DNA from: Malania oleifera
Lineage: Eukaryota > Streptophyta > Magnoliopsida > Santalales > Ximeniaceae
DNA: 64,000 nt
Assembly: GCF_029873635.1 (NCBI RefSeq)
Contig: NC_080422.1
Location: 6,355,764-6,419,763 of the forward strand
Reading direction: 5' to 3'
Part shown: piece by piece, positions 9,646-22,126 of the stretch
Layout: each line of letters opens with the position of its first letter
Numbering within the stretch: the first letter of the stretch is position 1
The notes under the pieces: generated by a model
What the model was told of the DNA's origin: nothing
What the model saw: the letters and a program-made list of their open reading frames with translations, nothing else
Databases searched by the model: none
Made by a program: the position numbers and the translations under genes

Positions 9646-11307
9646 TGACTCACTTGAAAAATGAGCAGCTCGGAAGCTATCCCAAGTATAGGAGTTTTGT
9701 CGTGTAATATTAAGCCCAAGGGTTAGATCGTCTCCTCAGGGAATGCGTTTTAATTTCAAAATTTACGTTCGTCCAATCGAAAATAAAAATGTACTGAACT
9801 CAGTTCAGATTCGGGATTTTCAAGGTTGTATCAATTTTACTTTTGACAAATTAAATAACACGTGAATTAAAACTCTAAACCTAGCATGCACTGAAATTGA
9901 GAGCAAAAATGGAAATTCTAATCTACTCAAGGAAACACTGAAACACGCGCTTATTAAAGATGATAACTTTTAACATGGATTTAAAATATGCATTGAAGGA
10001 AAACCTAAAGATGAACTTTTTACTCAAGAACCAACCTTTTTTACGCAATCAATAATTAGAACAGAAATTAAAACTGTAACAACTAAACAATAACGGAAAC
10101 AAATAAAAATAAAAAATAAAAATAAATCTAATGCTAATATCAATTGAGAAGAGAAAGAAAATAAATAGAATTTAATACTAATCATCCAACAAGGATTCAA
10201 AACTTCAAAACATGAATAGAAATTTTACTAAAATTTAACAATAACTAATTAAAAACAAGAGTAAATAAAGAGAAAAGCAAAGAAGAGAGAGAGATATAGA
10301 AACAGAGCCATGGGAGCTGGAGAATGCTTGGAGGAGCAGCAGCTGCAATGGACCTCTCGGGTGTTGTCTGGTATGGCAGCAAGGCTGCTGTGTTTGTGGA
10401 GGTCTCGGGTGTTGTCTGTTGGTAGAGAAATTTAGGAGCAGCCGAGAGTTGCAGCAGCTAGTTTTGGGGCAGAGGCTTGTGGCTGGAACAGGGGTTGGTA
10501 TGGCTGTATGTGACCGGAGAAGAAGCTTTCGGAGGGAATCTGCTGCTGCTCGGGTGCTGGCAGTAGATTGCTAATGGCAATAGGCTGCTATTGCTCTTCG
10601 GGTGCGTGCTCTATTCGGGGGAGTGCTATGAATGCTGTAGCTATGGATTGAAGAAGTTGCAGGGGCTAGAACTGAAAGTTGATACAAAGAGAAGAGATTA
10701 AGGGAGAGAGCAGTCAACGAAGATACAGAGAAAGAGAGAGGACAGGGAACAGCAAGGTGGATAAAGAAGAAGAAGAAGAAGAAGAAGAAGAAGAAGACGA
10801 AGGGATAGGAGAAGAGAAGATGTGGCTGGGGCAGCGCCCAACAGGGAAAAAGGAAGAACAAAAGAGTATTTAAATGGGAAAAAGTTGGCTTGCCCTAAAC
10901 CCACGAGACCAACTTGACCCAACCCGAATTGTTATATTTTTTTTTTTTCATTTTTTTTTCATTCTCTGTTCATCGCAAATATGACTCTTCTGGAGCCCTT
11001 TTTTCACAAAAATCAAAACACAAAAGTTGTAGATAATCTTTTCCTCTTTCTCTAGAAATTTGAATTGTCTCGATCGGAGTTTTGACGGAAACATTATACA
11101 CAAAATACGAATAGGTGTCGGTTTTGGTTCGTAGGACTTTTCCTGCGATAAAAAATTGTCAAAAATTCGTAAATTGTGCAGTAAAGTTAAAGAATCATAA
11201 ATATGGCACTTTATTAAAATATCAGACATAATTTAACATTTAATTTAAAATATACATCGTAAAGACCGGATTAAAGTGCCCAATTACACAGTTTTGACGC
11301 GTAATCA
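9646..11307 (-). mobile_element. Solo LTR (1662 bp), probably Tat/Ogre-like Gypsy
   Basis: Runs TG...CA and is flanked by perfect 5-bp copies CCTTG (9641-9645 and 11308-11312) that belong to Copia B. It has no internal coding sequence. On the minus strand it has TATTTAAAT-like promoter sequence (about 10868), then a CTT-rich and CT-rich leader, which suggests minus orientation. The outer end with AGGGTTAGATCGTCTCC (about 9720) resembles LTR ends of Tat-type Gypsy elements. The family call is tentative; the solo-LTR call is firm. Confidence 0.8.
10764..10797 (+). repeat. (GAA)n microsatellite
   Basis: About eleven uninterrupted GAA units within the solo LTR, in the predicted leader (CTT on the transcribed strand). 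Confidence 0.9.
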
Positions 11308-11312
11308 CCTTG

Positions 11313-11768
11313 TACAAGACCTATGTGAAAGCGATGACAGAAAACCTCAATGCAACTAAAGACGGGACATCATCAAATCTATGGAAAAGACTCGAACACA
11401 TGGGAGAGAAAGAATTTTTCATTTGGGAAACAACATAGAGTCTCGTTTAATTCCTTTACAAAGAGAAGATCAGAGTTGTTGAGTTTAGTACATTCTGATG
11501 TTTGTGGTCTTATAGAAGTAGAAACTTTAGGTGGAAACAAATATTTTTTGACATTTATTGATGATGCTTCGCGAAAGGTGTGGGTATATTTTTTGAAACA
11601 AAAGACTAGGTATTTAACAACTTCAAGATGTTTCATGCCATGGTGGAAAGAGAAATAGGAAAGAAGTTGAAGTGTCTCTGATCAGACAATGGAGGCGAGC
11701 ACATTCCCATAGAGTTCAAAGCATACTATGCTGTTCACGGTATCTGACATGAGAAGACGATCCCACGA
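11313..11768 (+). mobile_element. Copia B: GAG-pre-integrase and integrase, first part
   Basis: Continuation of Copia B between two solo LTRs. It encodes integrase-like sequence including LLSLVHSDVCGL and KYFLTFIDDASRKVWVYF, which contain the first catalytic Asp region of a retroviral-type integrase. The segment is degraded. Confidence 0.85.
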
Positions 11769-14075
11769 TGTAACGCCCCGACCCTTAAACCCGGGTCCGG
11801 CACGTTATACCTGATAAAATTCCTGATAATCCATAATCCATAATATACGCAACGGAAATATAACCATAATCTCCATATAACATAATACCAGAGTTTACTA
11901 ATTCTAACTACGAACCATAATAAATTAATCATCCACCAGTATTCAATTATATACATGTCTCCAAAACATTATCCACTAATACCAGCATGTTTCACAACCA
12001 TCATATCTTATAAAACTTAAAACATAAATTATAAAACATAAAATATACATAACAAAATTAACATAAAAATATACCCTTTTTTCTTATATCTTCCAAAAAA
12101 TGTTATAAAATCTCGAGCTCTCAAAGCTCGATCTTGAGAAATCATGAAAAAGATGAATTCATATTCGGGTGAGATACATCTCAGAAAGGGAAGAAATAAT
12201 ATATTAAAATAGTGTGTGGCCAACATAAGTTAAATAGATATCATTTTATTTCATTTGCAAATTATCATATAACATTGAAATCATTTTCTGAACCTAAACA
12301 ATCACATGCAAATATTTGACCCACGAGATTACCTGAGGATAGGGGTGATTACCCGCCCATACAAGTAGCACCACTCTGCTCTGATACATTTAGCAACCCG
12401 AAGTTCACGATTTAAGCATACCAGAGCACTCACTTTACTCAGTAAGCCCTCAAGTGTTAAATTGATCTCGTACTCACGCGTTCAACAATAGTTTACCGGT
12501 AAAGGCCCTAAGGATTGAGAATTCTACCCGCCCATACAAGTAGGTTCCCTCTGCGCTAGTGCGTTATGTAGCTACTGCCACATCTGAAGCTACTAGTGCA
12601 CTCGCCTTACTCAGCAAGCCCTCAGGCGAAAGGTACGCCTCGCCCAATCGTAACATGTTCTACGTACATACATACTTCTATTATCATAATACATCATTCT
12701 TTTCTGTCATTATACATTCATGCATATTCATTCCTGTTCATAACTTAACTTTGCATTTCGTTTCACTTTAAGTGGCTCTTTCCCATTTACATAATTTATA
12801 TTTGTCATTTCATTTCATTGCCATTTCATCGTCATTTCATTGCATAACATTTCATTTCATTACTTCGTACTTCAGCTGGTCTTTAGCCATCATCAGTTAG
12901 TCTACGTAGAAACGTGCTAAATCTGCTAACACAACTCCTTTTAGCTGTCATCAGTTAGTCTACACAGAAGTGTGCTAGATCTGCTAACATGGCTCTCTTT
13001 CAGCTATCTTACATTTACATGGTTGCATTTAACATATATAGGCAACATTGTCCATATCATATTTTATTCTCATTGTTTTACTTACTTAGCCTGCATCTTA
13101 TACATTTAACATATAATTTGCACAGATTCTCACGCCACACAATTTAGCAATAAAATTCATACACTGCCTGTAAAATAAGCCAACCAACACTTAGTGTTTA
13201 TATACTGAAAATACCTTTCATTTCTTACTTAATTATCCTGAAAATATTTTTCCACTTTCATCAGTTCATTTTTGCATATACATATCTAATAAACAACCCT
13301 AAACTCGAAAAAATATATTTTAAACAGTTGGCATTTTACCCATACTAAAACATATACACGTACATATAACACAATTTATTTTTCCATTAAATTCATAAAA
13401 ATTCTGATTTAATATATATTTTTTCCCTTATCTAATTTCTTGAACTACGCCAATAGGGACTCCGAAAAATACCTGCGGCGCTCACCCGGACCCTGAATCA
13501 AAAATTTCTAACTCCAATAAATTATTCCTGAATAAAATATTATTTAAATATTTTCTAGGACTATAATTCCTAAATAAATAAATATACCCTTAAATTTAGC
13601 CAAATTGATAAATTTTCCAAATCCCACTCTCGCTTTGGAGTAGGGCCTAGAAAACCCCAATTGAAAAATTACCTACCTCAAAATGACGACAACGACGATT
13701 AGGAACCCGTGGTGGTGCCTGATTGTCGATTCAACAGCAAATTTAACTCAAAATTAAGAAATTAGGGAAAATATACCTTTTCCCAGGAATAGGGTCTAAG
13801 TCGTTCCCACGACAAATCTGCCCTAGTAAAAATGTTGGTGGCGGAGCTAGGAACCCAATGGCACCTTCCGTTTCCCGATCGGTTGAGTATTCGTCGAGAA
13901 ATGAGGAGAGAGAGAGAGGCGAAGATGGAGGAGTGGATGGAGACTACTGAGTTGCAGAGAGAGATTGAGAGAGAGGGAGAGAGAGACATATGAAATCCTG
14001 AGGCTGAACAGGTTTGTAATTGAATTGGATTTCAAATTGAAATCCAATTCATTTAATTCTATCTTTACATTATTT

Positions 14076-14120
<45 letters not shown>

Positions 14121-14389
14121 TGTGTGTGTGTGTGTGTGTACATATATAATTTAATATACATATCTTTATTTTAATTTTTTTTCCACACTATTCATTTTAT
14201 TTGTTTATTTAATTAATTATTTCAATAATAATTAATTAATTAATAATTAGTCTTAATTTTTTTTTTCATTGCTTTTTTTTTTTAATACTATTTCTTTTTA
14301 CTTGTTTATTTAATACATTAATTTAAAATGTTTAACTAATTAATTGATTAATAATTTTAACTTATTAATTTTTTTTTCGGGTTATTACA
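11769..14389 (-). mobile_element. Solo LTR (2621 bp), Gypsy
   Basis: Starts TGTAACGCCC and ends TTATTACA, with perfect 5-bp target copies CACGA (11764-11768 and 14390-14394). It has no internal domain. It belongs to the same family as 17184-19488 and shares the long CTCAC...CAGTAAGCCCTCA blocks. Two internal duplications are visible: about 12330-12480 versus 12525-12660, and a roughly 65-bp unit repeated at about 12890-13010. Unlike its sister copy, it has no recognisable GTCGAC palindrome array. Its promoter-side end carries (TA)n(TG)n and A/T-rich sequence instead. Confidence 0.85.
14081..14138 (+). repeat. (TA)n(TG)n compound microsatellite
   Basis: About 37 bases of TA followed by about 21 bases of TG, near the outer end of the solo LTR 11769-14389. 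Confidence 0.9.
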
Positions 14390-14790
14390 CACGAACCCCA
14401 CAAAAAAATGGTGTAGTCGAGAGAATGAACCAGACCATCATGGAAAGAGTCAGAATCATGCTTAGTTTAACTAAACTGCCTAAGTTATTCTGGGGTGAAG
14501 TAGTTCGTGCCACCTGCTACCTCATCAACAGATCACCTTCTATTTCGTTGCAGTTTGAAGTTCCAAAGAAAGTGTGGTTTGGCAAGGAACCTTCCTAGTA
14601 TCATCTAAGAGTGTTTGGGTGCAAAGCATTTGCGCATGTATCCAAGGAGCAGAGACAGAAACTTGATGTGAAGTCAACTCCATGCAACTTTATTGACTAT
14701 GGAGATGAAGAATTTGGATACAGGCTATGGGATCCAGTAGCAAAGAAGCTGATAAAAAGTAGAGATGCTATTTTTAAAGAAAATTATATG
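14390..14790 (+). mobile_element. Copia B: integrase, later part
   Basis: Copia B resumes with integrase sequence including NGVVERMNQTIMERVRIMLS and the conserved C-terminal integrase region (FGCKAFAHV). It ends at the next solo LTR. The segment is degraded. Confidence 0.85.
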
Positions 14791-17006
14791 TGTTGGCCTT
14801 ACAAGGCTTAACATCCTATTTTGATGCTAACAAATAAGAGAAACTTAACATATTTGGTTGAGTAATGATATTTCAGGACTCACAAGGTTCAAACATATAA
14901 ATACTAGAAGTCAAGGATCCATTGTAAGCTTATACTTCAAAGAAGGATGATCATATGAAACTTAAAACATGGACCTCGAGATGATATTTTAAAGCTTGAA
15001 GAATATGAGAAAGAGCTTGGAAGTATATCAAAGCTTGAAAAAAAACAAGAAGAAAAAAGAAAGCAAATCAAAAGAAAGCTCAAAGTATATTAAGGCTTGA
15101 AGACAAGATGGAGCAAAAGCAAGCATGAAGACTTGAGTGCTTCAAATGTTAAAGTCTTAAGAAGTCTTTATGTAAGTACCTCATTCGATTTCAATATGAA
15201 TATATGAAACTCCTAAGTAAATTTCTTGGACCTAGATACCTTTTAAAATACTTGAAAAATATTTTTATAAGGTCATAAGTTATTTCAAAAAGTTTAAAAT
15301 TGTTTTTGGAATGAAAAGCAACAATCTTAGGATTTTCCAAATTCTGTTATTTTTTTCGATATCTGTATTGATGAGTATTTTTATCTATCTAAAACTCTTA
15401 TTTTAAAAAATGTTCAACATGAAAGTTATGAGATTTTATCTTAGCTTTCTGTTGATACTAAGAACGTCTAATTTAGAGTTATATAGAAAAATATATGACT
15501 AAAATATTGAAGGGTGGTCGAAGTTGTTAGCACCTTAGCAAACTGACTGGTCAGCCAATTGACCATAATGAACTGGTATTGTCAGCCAACTGACAGGTTA
15601 GCTGATTGACCATTTTGATATGTGTTCAGTCAGCCGACTGACCATCTAATGGAATAAATTTTTGGTAGATAGAAAGGTCTCAGTCTCCTGTCCAGCCGGC
15701 TGACCCTGAATAAACACCTACTCAGTCACCTGTCCAGCCAACTGACCCTACGGGAATTTAAATTTTGAACTTCAATGGGAAAATTCTAAAAATTTGTTTT
15801 TTAAATTTAAATGTTATAAAAACTTGGGAGACACTCCAAGAAACTTGGGAGACAAGGAAACTCACTCTATAAATATACGGTTTTACAAATCAAATTATAC
15901 CAAGCAATTGAAAATCAATTCTCAAAGCTAAAACTCTCATACTCTTAAAGCTCTCATGCTCTCATCTTTGCACATCTGAAGTGCTGAGATTTTCTGGAAG
16001 CAATTGATCAATCATTCTCCATGTTTCTGAATTGTTGATTCTCATCTAGAAGGAAAACTTGGTGAAATCTCTCTTGACCTTCAATTGCATTGCATATTGA
16101 TATTTTGATTGAAGTATATAGTATTTGAAATTGTACTAATCCACCCTATCTGAGGGTAATTCTTTGTACACAGATTATTGATCTTGTTCTTGTATATTTG
16201 ACGATTCAAGGATTGTTTGGATCTTTGCCCAAGTGTGGGATATCGCTTGGAGAGGCATTGCTCTAGCCTAGTGATTGAGTGTTTGAGTGTGGGGTATCTC
16301 CTGTAAAGTTTTGTTCCGCCCGGAAAGGAACTGGTTTTAGTGAATCTTTTGGTGGTTTTCCAAAGGCGAGGACATAGGTTGGGGATCAGTTGAACCTCGT
16401 AAAAACTCGGTGTCACTCTCTTTCCCTTACTCTCTTTACTTTCAGCATATACGAACTGCGTGGATGTTTTAAATTCTTTAATCATATATACTATGTGGAT
16501 TAGATATTAAATAAATTTAAGCTTAATTTGTTTTTGGGATTGTGAAAACCGAAAGGGAGTACGTTGGTTGATCCATACTTTTCAGAAACCGTAAGGGAGT
16601 ACATTGATCGGTGAAACACCTAAAGACTCTTTAAACTGAAAGTTTATTTAACGTCTAAGCTTTTGGAAAGAGTATTGGATTTTATATTGCACTTCATTTT
16701 GAGAAAGCAAATTCATTATCACAGGGCTTACATTAACCATAGAGCTTGAATCAAACTTTCATATATACAGGGCGGCAAACAAACAAAAACTGAATCTTAT
16801 ATCCTAGTTTGAATATTGTGGTTGATTGAAAAATTGATTGGTTTGGTTGATTGGTTACTTTGTTGGTATACAATTGTGGATTGAATATTGTTCAAGTGTT
16901 TGTTGTGTATTTAATAAATCAACAAGAAATCAAGATTTATTAAAAAGAATTAAAATAAATTTTTAAATCCAATTCACCCCCTCTTGGGACTACATCTTGG
17001 TTTTCA
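14791..17006 (+). mobile_element. Solo LTR (2216 bp), SIRE/Maximus-like Copia
   Basis: Begins TGTTGGCCTTACAAGG, ends GGTTTTCA, and is flanked by perfect target copies ATATG (14786-14790 and 17007-17011). The near-terminal CCAATTCACCCCCTCTTGG (about 16969-16987) and the AACCGAAAGGGAGTACGTTGG box are typical of SIRE-type LTRs. It has a TATA box, CTCTATAAATATACGG (15865-15880), in plus orientation. An array of palindrome-like CAGCC(G/A)ACTGACC units lies about 115-325 bp upstream of it. It is a relative of 51845-53971. Confidence 0.9.
15541..15750 (+). promoter_or_regulatory. Palindrome array in U3 of a SIRE-like LTR
   Basis: About seven dyad units with arms GTCAG/CTGAC or GGTCA/TGACC, for example TGTCAGCCAACTGACA and AGTCAGCCGACTGACC. 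The cluster lies upstream of the TATA box at 15865. A GTCGAC core can be inferred from the decayed centres (CCGA, CCAA). Confidence 0.6.
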
Positions 17007-17011
17007 ATATG

Positions 17012-17183
17012 TATAAATATTTTGGTAAGTCCACAAAGCTTGCTAGTTCCAGTTCCGGTGCTCAGAATTTCATTGTTGTTCTTGAACAAGTACAGTTGCC
17101 CACAGACAATGAAGATTTGCAGGTAGAAATTTCGAAAATAGAACAGGAAGCAGATACCGAGGATGTTGAGCAGGGGGAGCAAT
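17012..17183 (+). mobile_element. Copia B: linker between integrase and reverse transcriptase
   Basis: A short acidic, Glu-rich stretch in the usual variable linker position of a Copia polyprotein. Its GAGCAGGGGGAGCA motif recurs beyond the next insertion (about 19527-19546). This shows that the linker contains a roughly 60-bp tandem duplication and confirms that both sides belong to one element. Confidence 0.7.
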
Positions 17184-19488
17184 TATAACGCCCCAAACCC
17201 TTAAACCTAGGTCTGGTGCGTTATACCTGATAATCTGTAATTCAACATATACGCAGCGGAAAAAACATAAATATAATCTCCATAAACAATACCATAATAC
17301 CATAATATCATAATGTCGTACTACTAGAGTTTACTATCTCTATTTAAATTCCATATTAACCATCCAACACCTGCATTTCCATGGATACATACATCTCCAA
17401 AACATTTCAGTATTTTCACAATCATTCCTTTCTCAACAGAGTTAAAACATAAAAACATAAAACATAAACTTAAACTTAAACTTTAACAACTCCTCAGTAT
17501 ATAAAAAATATACCATTTTCTCTTTACAATCCTCAAAAAGCTATAAACCCTTAAGCTCCTAAGCCCGACCTCGAGGATGTCCTGAAAAAAAAACATTCAT
17601 ATTTGGGTGAGACACATCTCAGTAAGAGAAGAAATATACATATTAAAACAGCATGTGGCTTACATGAGGTATATAGATATCATTTTAAATACATTTGCAA
17701 ATTATTAACATAACTCTGAAATCATTTTCTGAACCTAATCAAACACATGCAAAGATAGGGGTGATTACCCACCCATACAAGTAGCACCCCTCTGCTCTGA
17801 TATTTAGCTAACCCTAAAGTCACTAATAAAGCATACCAGAGCACTCACCTTATTCAGTAAACCCTCAAGTGTTAGTTTGATCTCGTACTCATACCGTTCA
17901 ATAATAGCTTACCGGCAAACGCCCTAAGGATAGAAAAATCTACCCACCTATACAAGTAGGTTCCCTCTGCCCTAGTACGTTATGCAGCTACTGTCACATC
18001 TGAAGCTACTAGTGCCCTCGCCTTACTCAGCAAGCCCTCAGGCGAAGAGTATGTCTCGCCCAATCGTAACATGTTCTAATAGCATAAATACTTCTAATAA
18101 CATATTACATTATTATTTCTTCCATTATTCAATCATTCACATCCATTCTTGTTCATAGCTTAAACATAGCGTTACATTTCACTTTAAGTGACTCTTTCCA
18201 TTTATATCGTTCATGTTTCACATTTCATTCCTTTATCATTTCATTGCCATTACATTACATTTTCCTTTCTTTCCTTCATACTACAGCTGGTTTTTAGCCA
18301 TCATCAGTTAGTTTACAGCTCCTTTTAGCTATCATCAGTTAGTCTACACAGAAGTGTGTTAGAATCTGTTAACATGGCTGTCTTACATTTACATGGTTGC
18401 ATTTAGTATACACAAGCAACATAGTCCATAACATATTTTATTCTCAATACTTTACTTACTTAGCCTGCATCTCAAATATTTAACATATATTTACACAGAA
18501 TCTCATACCACACAATTTAACAGTAAAATTCATATATATTTCTCGTAGAATAAGCCAACCCACATTTAAGATTTGTATGCTGAAAATAAATTTCATTTCT
18601 TACTTAATTCCTCAGAAATTACTTTTCACTTTCATCCGTTTACTTTCACATATACATAGTTATATAAGCATTCCTAGGTTCAGAAAACATAGTTTTACAT
18701 GGCTGGCATTTTATACCCACATGGAAACATATATACTTAAATAAACATAATCCATTTTAATTCATGAAAAACCTAATTTAATATGTAATTTCCCCTTACT
18801 TGATTTCTAAACTACGCTGGTAGGATTCCCGAACCGATACCCACAACGTTCACTAGGACCCTGAATCCAAAAATCCTAGTTTAATTAGAATAAATTCCAA
18901 TTAACTCAAATCTTAAGAAAAATACTTATTTACTACTTCTTAGGCTCCAAATAACAACATTCGTTAAGGAAATTCCAAAATAACTCACTTATCTTGATTT
19001 TGGGATGTTTCCCAAACCTCTTAAATCAACGATAAGCTCCTACAGCCTTACAAAGAATGATCCTACGAACCTCGTGGTGGTTTCGAATTGTCAAACCGGG
19101 TCAAATCCAGTCCGAAATTGAAGAGATAAGGCTGGTAGGGCCATTTTAGAGAGAAAGAGAGAAGGAAGTTCGCAAGTTCTTGCTGAAAAATGAAAAAAAA
19201 CTCTATTTATAGGCAGGGTCTCATCGACGAGACACGTGGGTTCGTCGACGAGAAGATACCTTCGTCGATGAAAATCAGAGTTTCAAAATTACTCCCTCAG
19301 GATTCCTTCATTGACGAGGAACATAATTCATTGACGAGCTTTAGATGAACACTCGTCGACGAGGATAGGACATTCGTCAACGATGCTTGCTGTTCCTTTT
19401 GAAAATCCTTCATTTTCCCCTTATTATCCATTAATCCATTTCATTTATTGTATTTCCTAATTATTTTAAATTTTCGGTTCATTATGTA
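17184..19488 (-). mobile_element. Solo LTR (about 2.3 kb), Gypsy
   Basis: Same family as 11769-14389, starting TATAACGCCCC. The right end is set at 19488 from the imperfect target copies GCAAT (17179-17183) and ACAAT (19489-19493). An end at 19491 is possible. On the minus strand it shows a GTCGAC palindrome array (about 19207-19400), the TATA box CCTATAAATAGAG (about 19201-19213) and a CT-rich leader. It lacks internal sequence. Confidence 0.8.
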
Positions 19489-19493
19489 ACAAT

Positions 19494-20124
19494 CCTCTCC
19501 GCTAGAAGCTACAGAACCAGAAGTAGTTCTTGAGCAGGGGGAGCATCAATCCCATCTGCTAGAAGCTACAAAACCAAAAGTAGCTCCATCAGTTGAAGAG
19601 CCTCAGCCGAGATGATCTTAGAGAAATTGCATATTGATTTCATCAAAGAAATATCCAGAGTCTGAGTATATTCTCCTTATTGATGAGAAAGAGCCAGAGA
19701 GTTTTTATAAAACTCAAAATCATCCAGAAAAAGGTAAATGGTTGCAGGCTATGCAGAAAGAGATAAACTCTTTACAAAAAAACTAGACATATAAATTGGT
19801 AAGACTTCCTAAAGGAAAGAAAGCGCTAAGAAATAAATGGGTGTACAAGTTCAAGAAAGATGGAAATGGAAAGATCATTGAACATAAAGCTTGGTTGGTT
19901 ATCAAAGGTTTTCAACAGAAGAAGCGTATCGACTTTTACGAGATTTTCTCACCAGTGGTAAAGATGACTTCAATTCGAATGATACTCGATTTGATAGCAA
20001 GTTTGAAATTGGAGCTTGAACAATTGGATGTTAAGACAACCTTTCTTCATGTAGATTTACAGAAAGAAATCTATATGGAACAACCTGAAGGTTTTGAAGT
20101 TTTAGGGAAGGAGCATATGGTCTG
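19494..20124 (+). mobile_element. Copia B: linker end and first part of reverse transcriptase
   Basis: Contains the Copia RT opening (NKWVYKFKKDGNGKI, then FSPVVKMTSIRMILDL and the QLDVKT motif with its catalytic-site region). Copia C interrupts it after 20124. The segment is degraded. Confidence 0.85.
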
Positions 20125-20535
20125 TGTTGACACGCATCGATTTTAATCTTCCTATCAACAAAATAAATAGCACTAAGAACATTCACAGAAAAAATGTAGA
20201 TGAGAGATTTTACGTGGTTTGGAAAGATTGCCTACGTCCACAGAGTGTGCACTTGGAGAAAAATTCACTATGAAACGATGGCAGTACAAGATTTGATCGA
20301 ACTCTCCCCCAGATCCCTTGTACACCCTTTCACCATCCCCAACCAGTGAAGAAAAAATCTTCCTAGAGAGAAAGCCCCCTTTAGCTCTCCTTGTACAAAA
20401 TGACAAGTAATATACTCTTTTTCCCATGGCTTACAAACATATATATGACACCACACAACCGTTGGATTTAGAGACGATGCAACGGCTGTGATACAAGCCA
20501 AAATAAATAAATAAATAAAACATATTTTTTTAACA
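20125..20535 (-). repeat. 3' LTR of Copia C (left copy)
   Basis: A 411-bp LTR starting TGTTGACACG and ending TTTTTTTAACA. It carries the TTTTACGTGGTTTGG...CCTACGTCC box, a TATA-like CATATATATG (20449-20458) and a decayed form of the inverted repeat described for the right LTR (20456-20488). Confidence 0.9.
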
Positions 20536-20611
20536 ATCTCCACCTTGGATTTTAATCATAGCCAAAAAAAACATTCCATCCCCATGCTCTGGGATGTTCT
20601 GTCAATAATCA

Positions 20612-22126
20612 TTAAGAGACCACATTAACTGAGTCCAGACAACACTTGAACTTAGCTAATGCAATCGGCTTCGTGAGCATATCTGCAACATTTCCATCTG
20701 TGTAGATCTTCAATAACTGGAACTTACCACTTTCAACCCAACCTCTAACTACATGGTACCACACGTTAATATGTTTCGTGCGAGAGTGATAGACTTGATT
20801 CCTTGCCAAGTGGATCGCACTCTGATTATTACGGAATATGTGTAACCTATCCTGCATAACACCAAGTTCTTGAATCAGTCTAGTTAACCACAAAGCCTCC
20901 TTACTAGCCTCTGCCAAAGTTATGTATTCAGCTTCTATAGTAGACAAAACTGTAGAAGGTTACAACATAGCCTTCTAACTACTGGAGCCACCAGCCATGG
21001 TAAAAATGAAGCCAAAAGTAGACCTCCTCTTATCCAAATCACCTGCATAATCGGAGTCCACATAACCCTGAACATTACAATCATCAATACTTTCAAACAA
21101 GATACCATAATCAGAAGTGCCGCGCAAATATCTGAAAATCTATTTCACCGCATTCCAATGCATTCTTCCTGGATTAGCCATATATTTGCTTACCAAACTA
21201 ATTGCATATGACAAGTTTGGTCTACTACATACCATAGCATACATTAGACTCCCTATTGCATTGGCATAAGGCACACTAGCTATATCCAACTTATTCTCAT
21301 CACTAGAAGGACATGGTTTAGCAGACAACTGAAAATGAGCAGCTAGAGGTGTACTTACCATTTTAGCCCTATCCATATTAGACCTTTCCAAGACCTTCTC
21401 AATATACTTACCTTGTGACAACCATAGCTTTTCTGTTATCTATCCCTCCTAATTTCCATGCCAAGGATCTTTATAGCTGCACCAAGATCCTTCATCTCAA
21501 ACTCATCTTGTAACCTGGCTTTCAACACATTCAACTCATCAGTACTGTTAGAGGCAATCAACATGTAATCCACATATAGCATAAAGATCATATATACACC
21601 ACATTTAAGAAATCTGAAGTAAACACAACTGTCATAACTGCTTCTAATATACCCAATCCTCAACATGTAAGAATCAAACCTCTTATACCATTGTCTAGGG
21701 TATTGATATAAACAATAAAGAGACCTATTCAACTTACATACCAGGTGTTCTTTACCTTATTCCACAAACCCCTTTGGTTGCTCCATAAAAATATCTTCCT
21801 CCAACTCACCATGAAGGAAAGCTATCTTTACATCCATTTGTTCTAGATCTAAATCATGCATGGCAACCAATGCTAACGAGGATCTAATAGAAGTATGCTT
21901 AACAACAGGAGAAAAGATTTCATTGTAATCTATACCTTCTTCATATTTGTATCCTTTTGCTACTAACCAACCTTATATTTTATCCCTTCTGATTCTGAAG
22001 TGGGTTCTTTCTTTCTGAAAACCCACTTACAACTAATCAGCTTCCTGTCCTTGGGCTTCTGAACCAACACCCAAGTGTTATTTTTATGAATATACTCCAT
22101 CTCCTCAACCATGGCTCCAAGCCAAC
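20612..22126 (-). mobile_element. Copia C: reverse transcriptase end and RNase H
   Basis: Minus-strand sequence encoding RNase H-type motifs (STIEAEYITLAEASKEALWL, ADMLTKPI) and, upstream of them, the RT palm region with a YVD catalytic-site remnant (about 21590). Gypsy D interrupts it at 22127. The segment is degraded. Confidence 0.85.

Noticed and set aside
10679-10922. Glu-rich or Leu-rich small proteins
   Set aside because: They come from a (GAA)n tract in a solo LTR.
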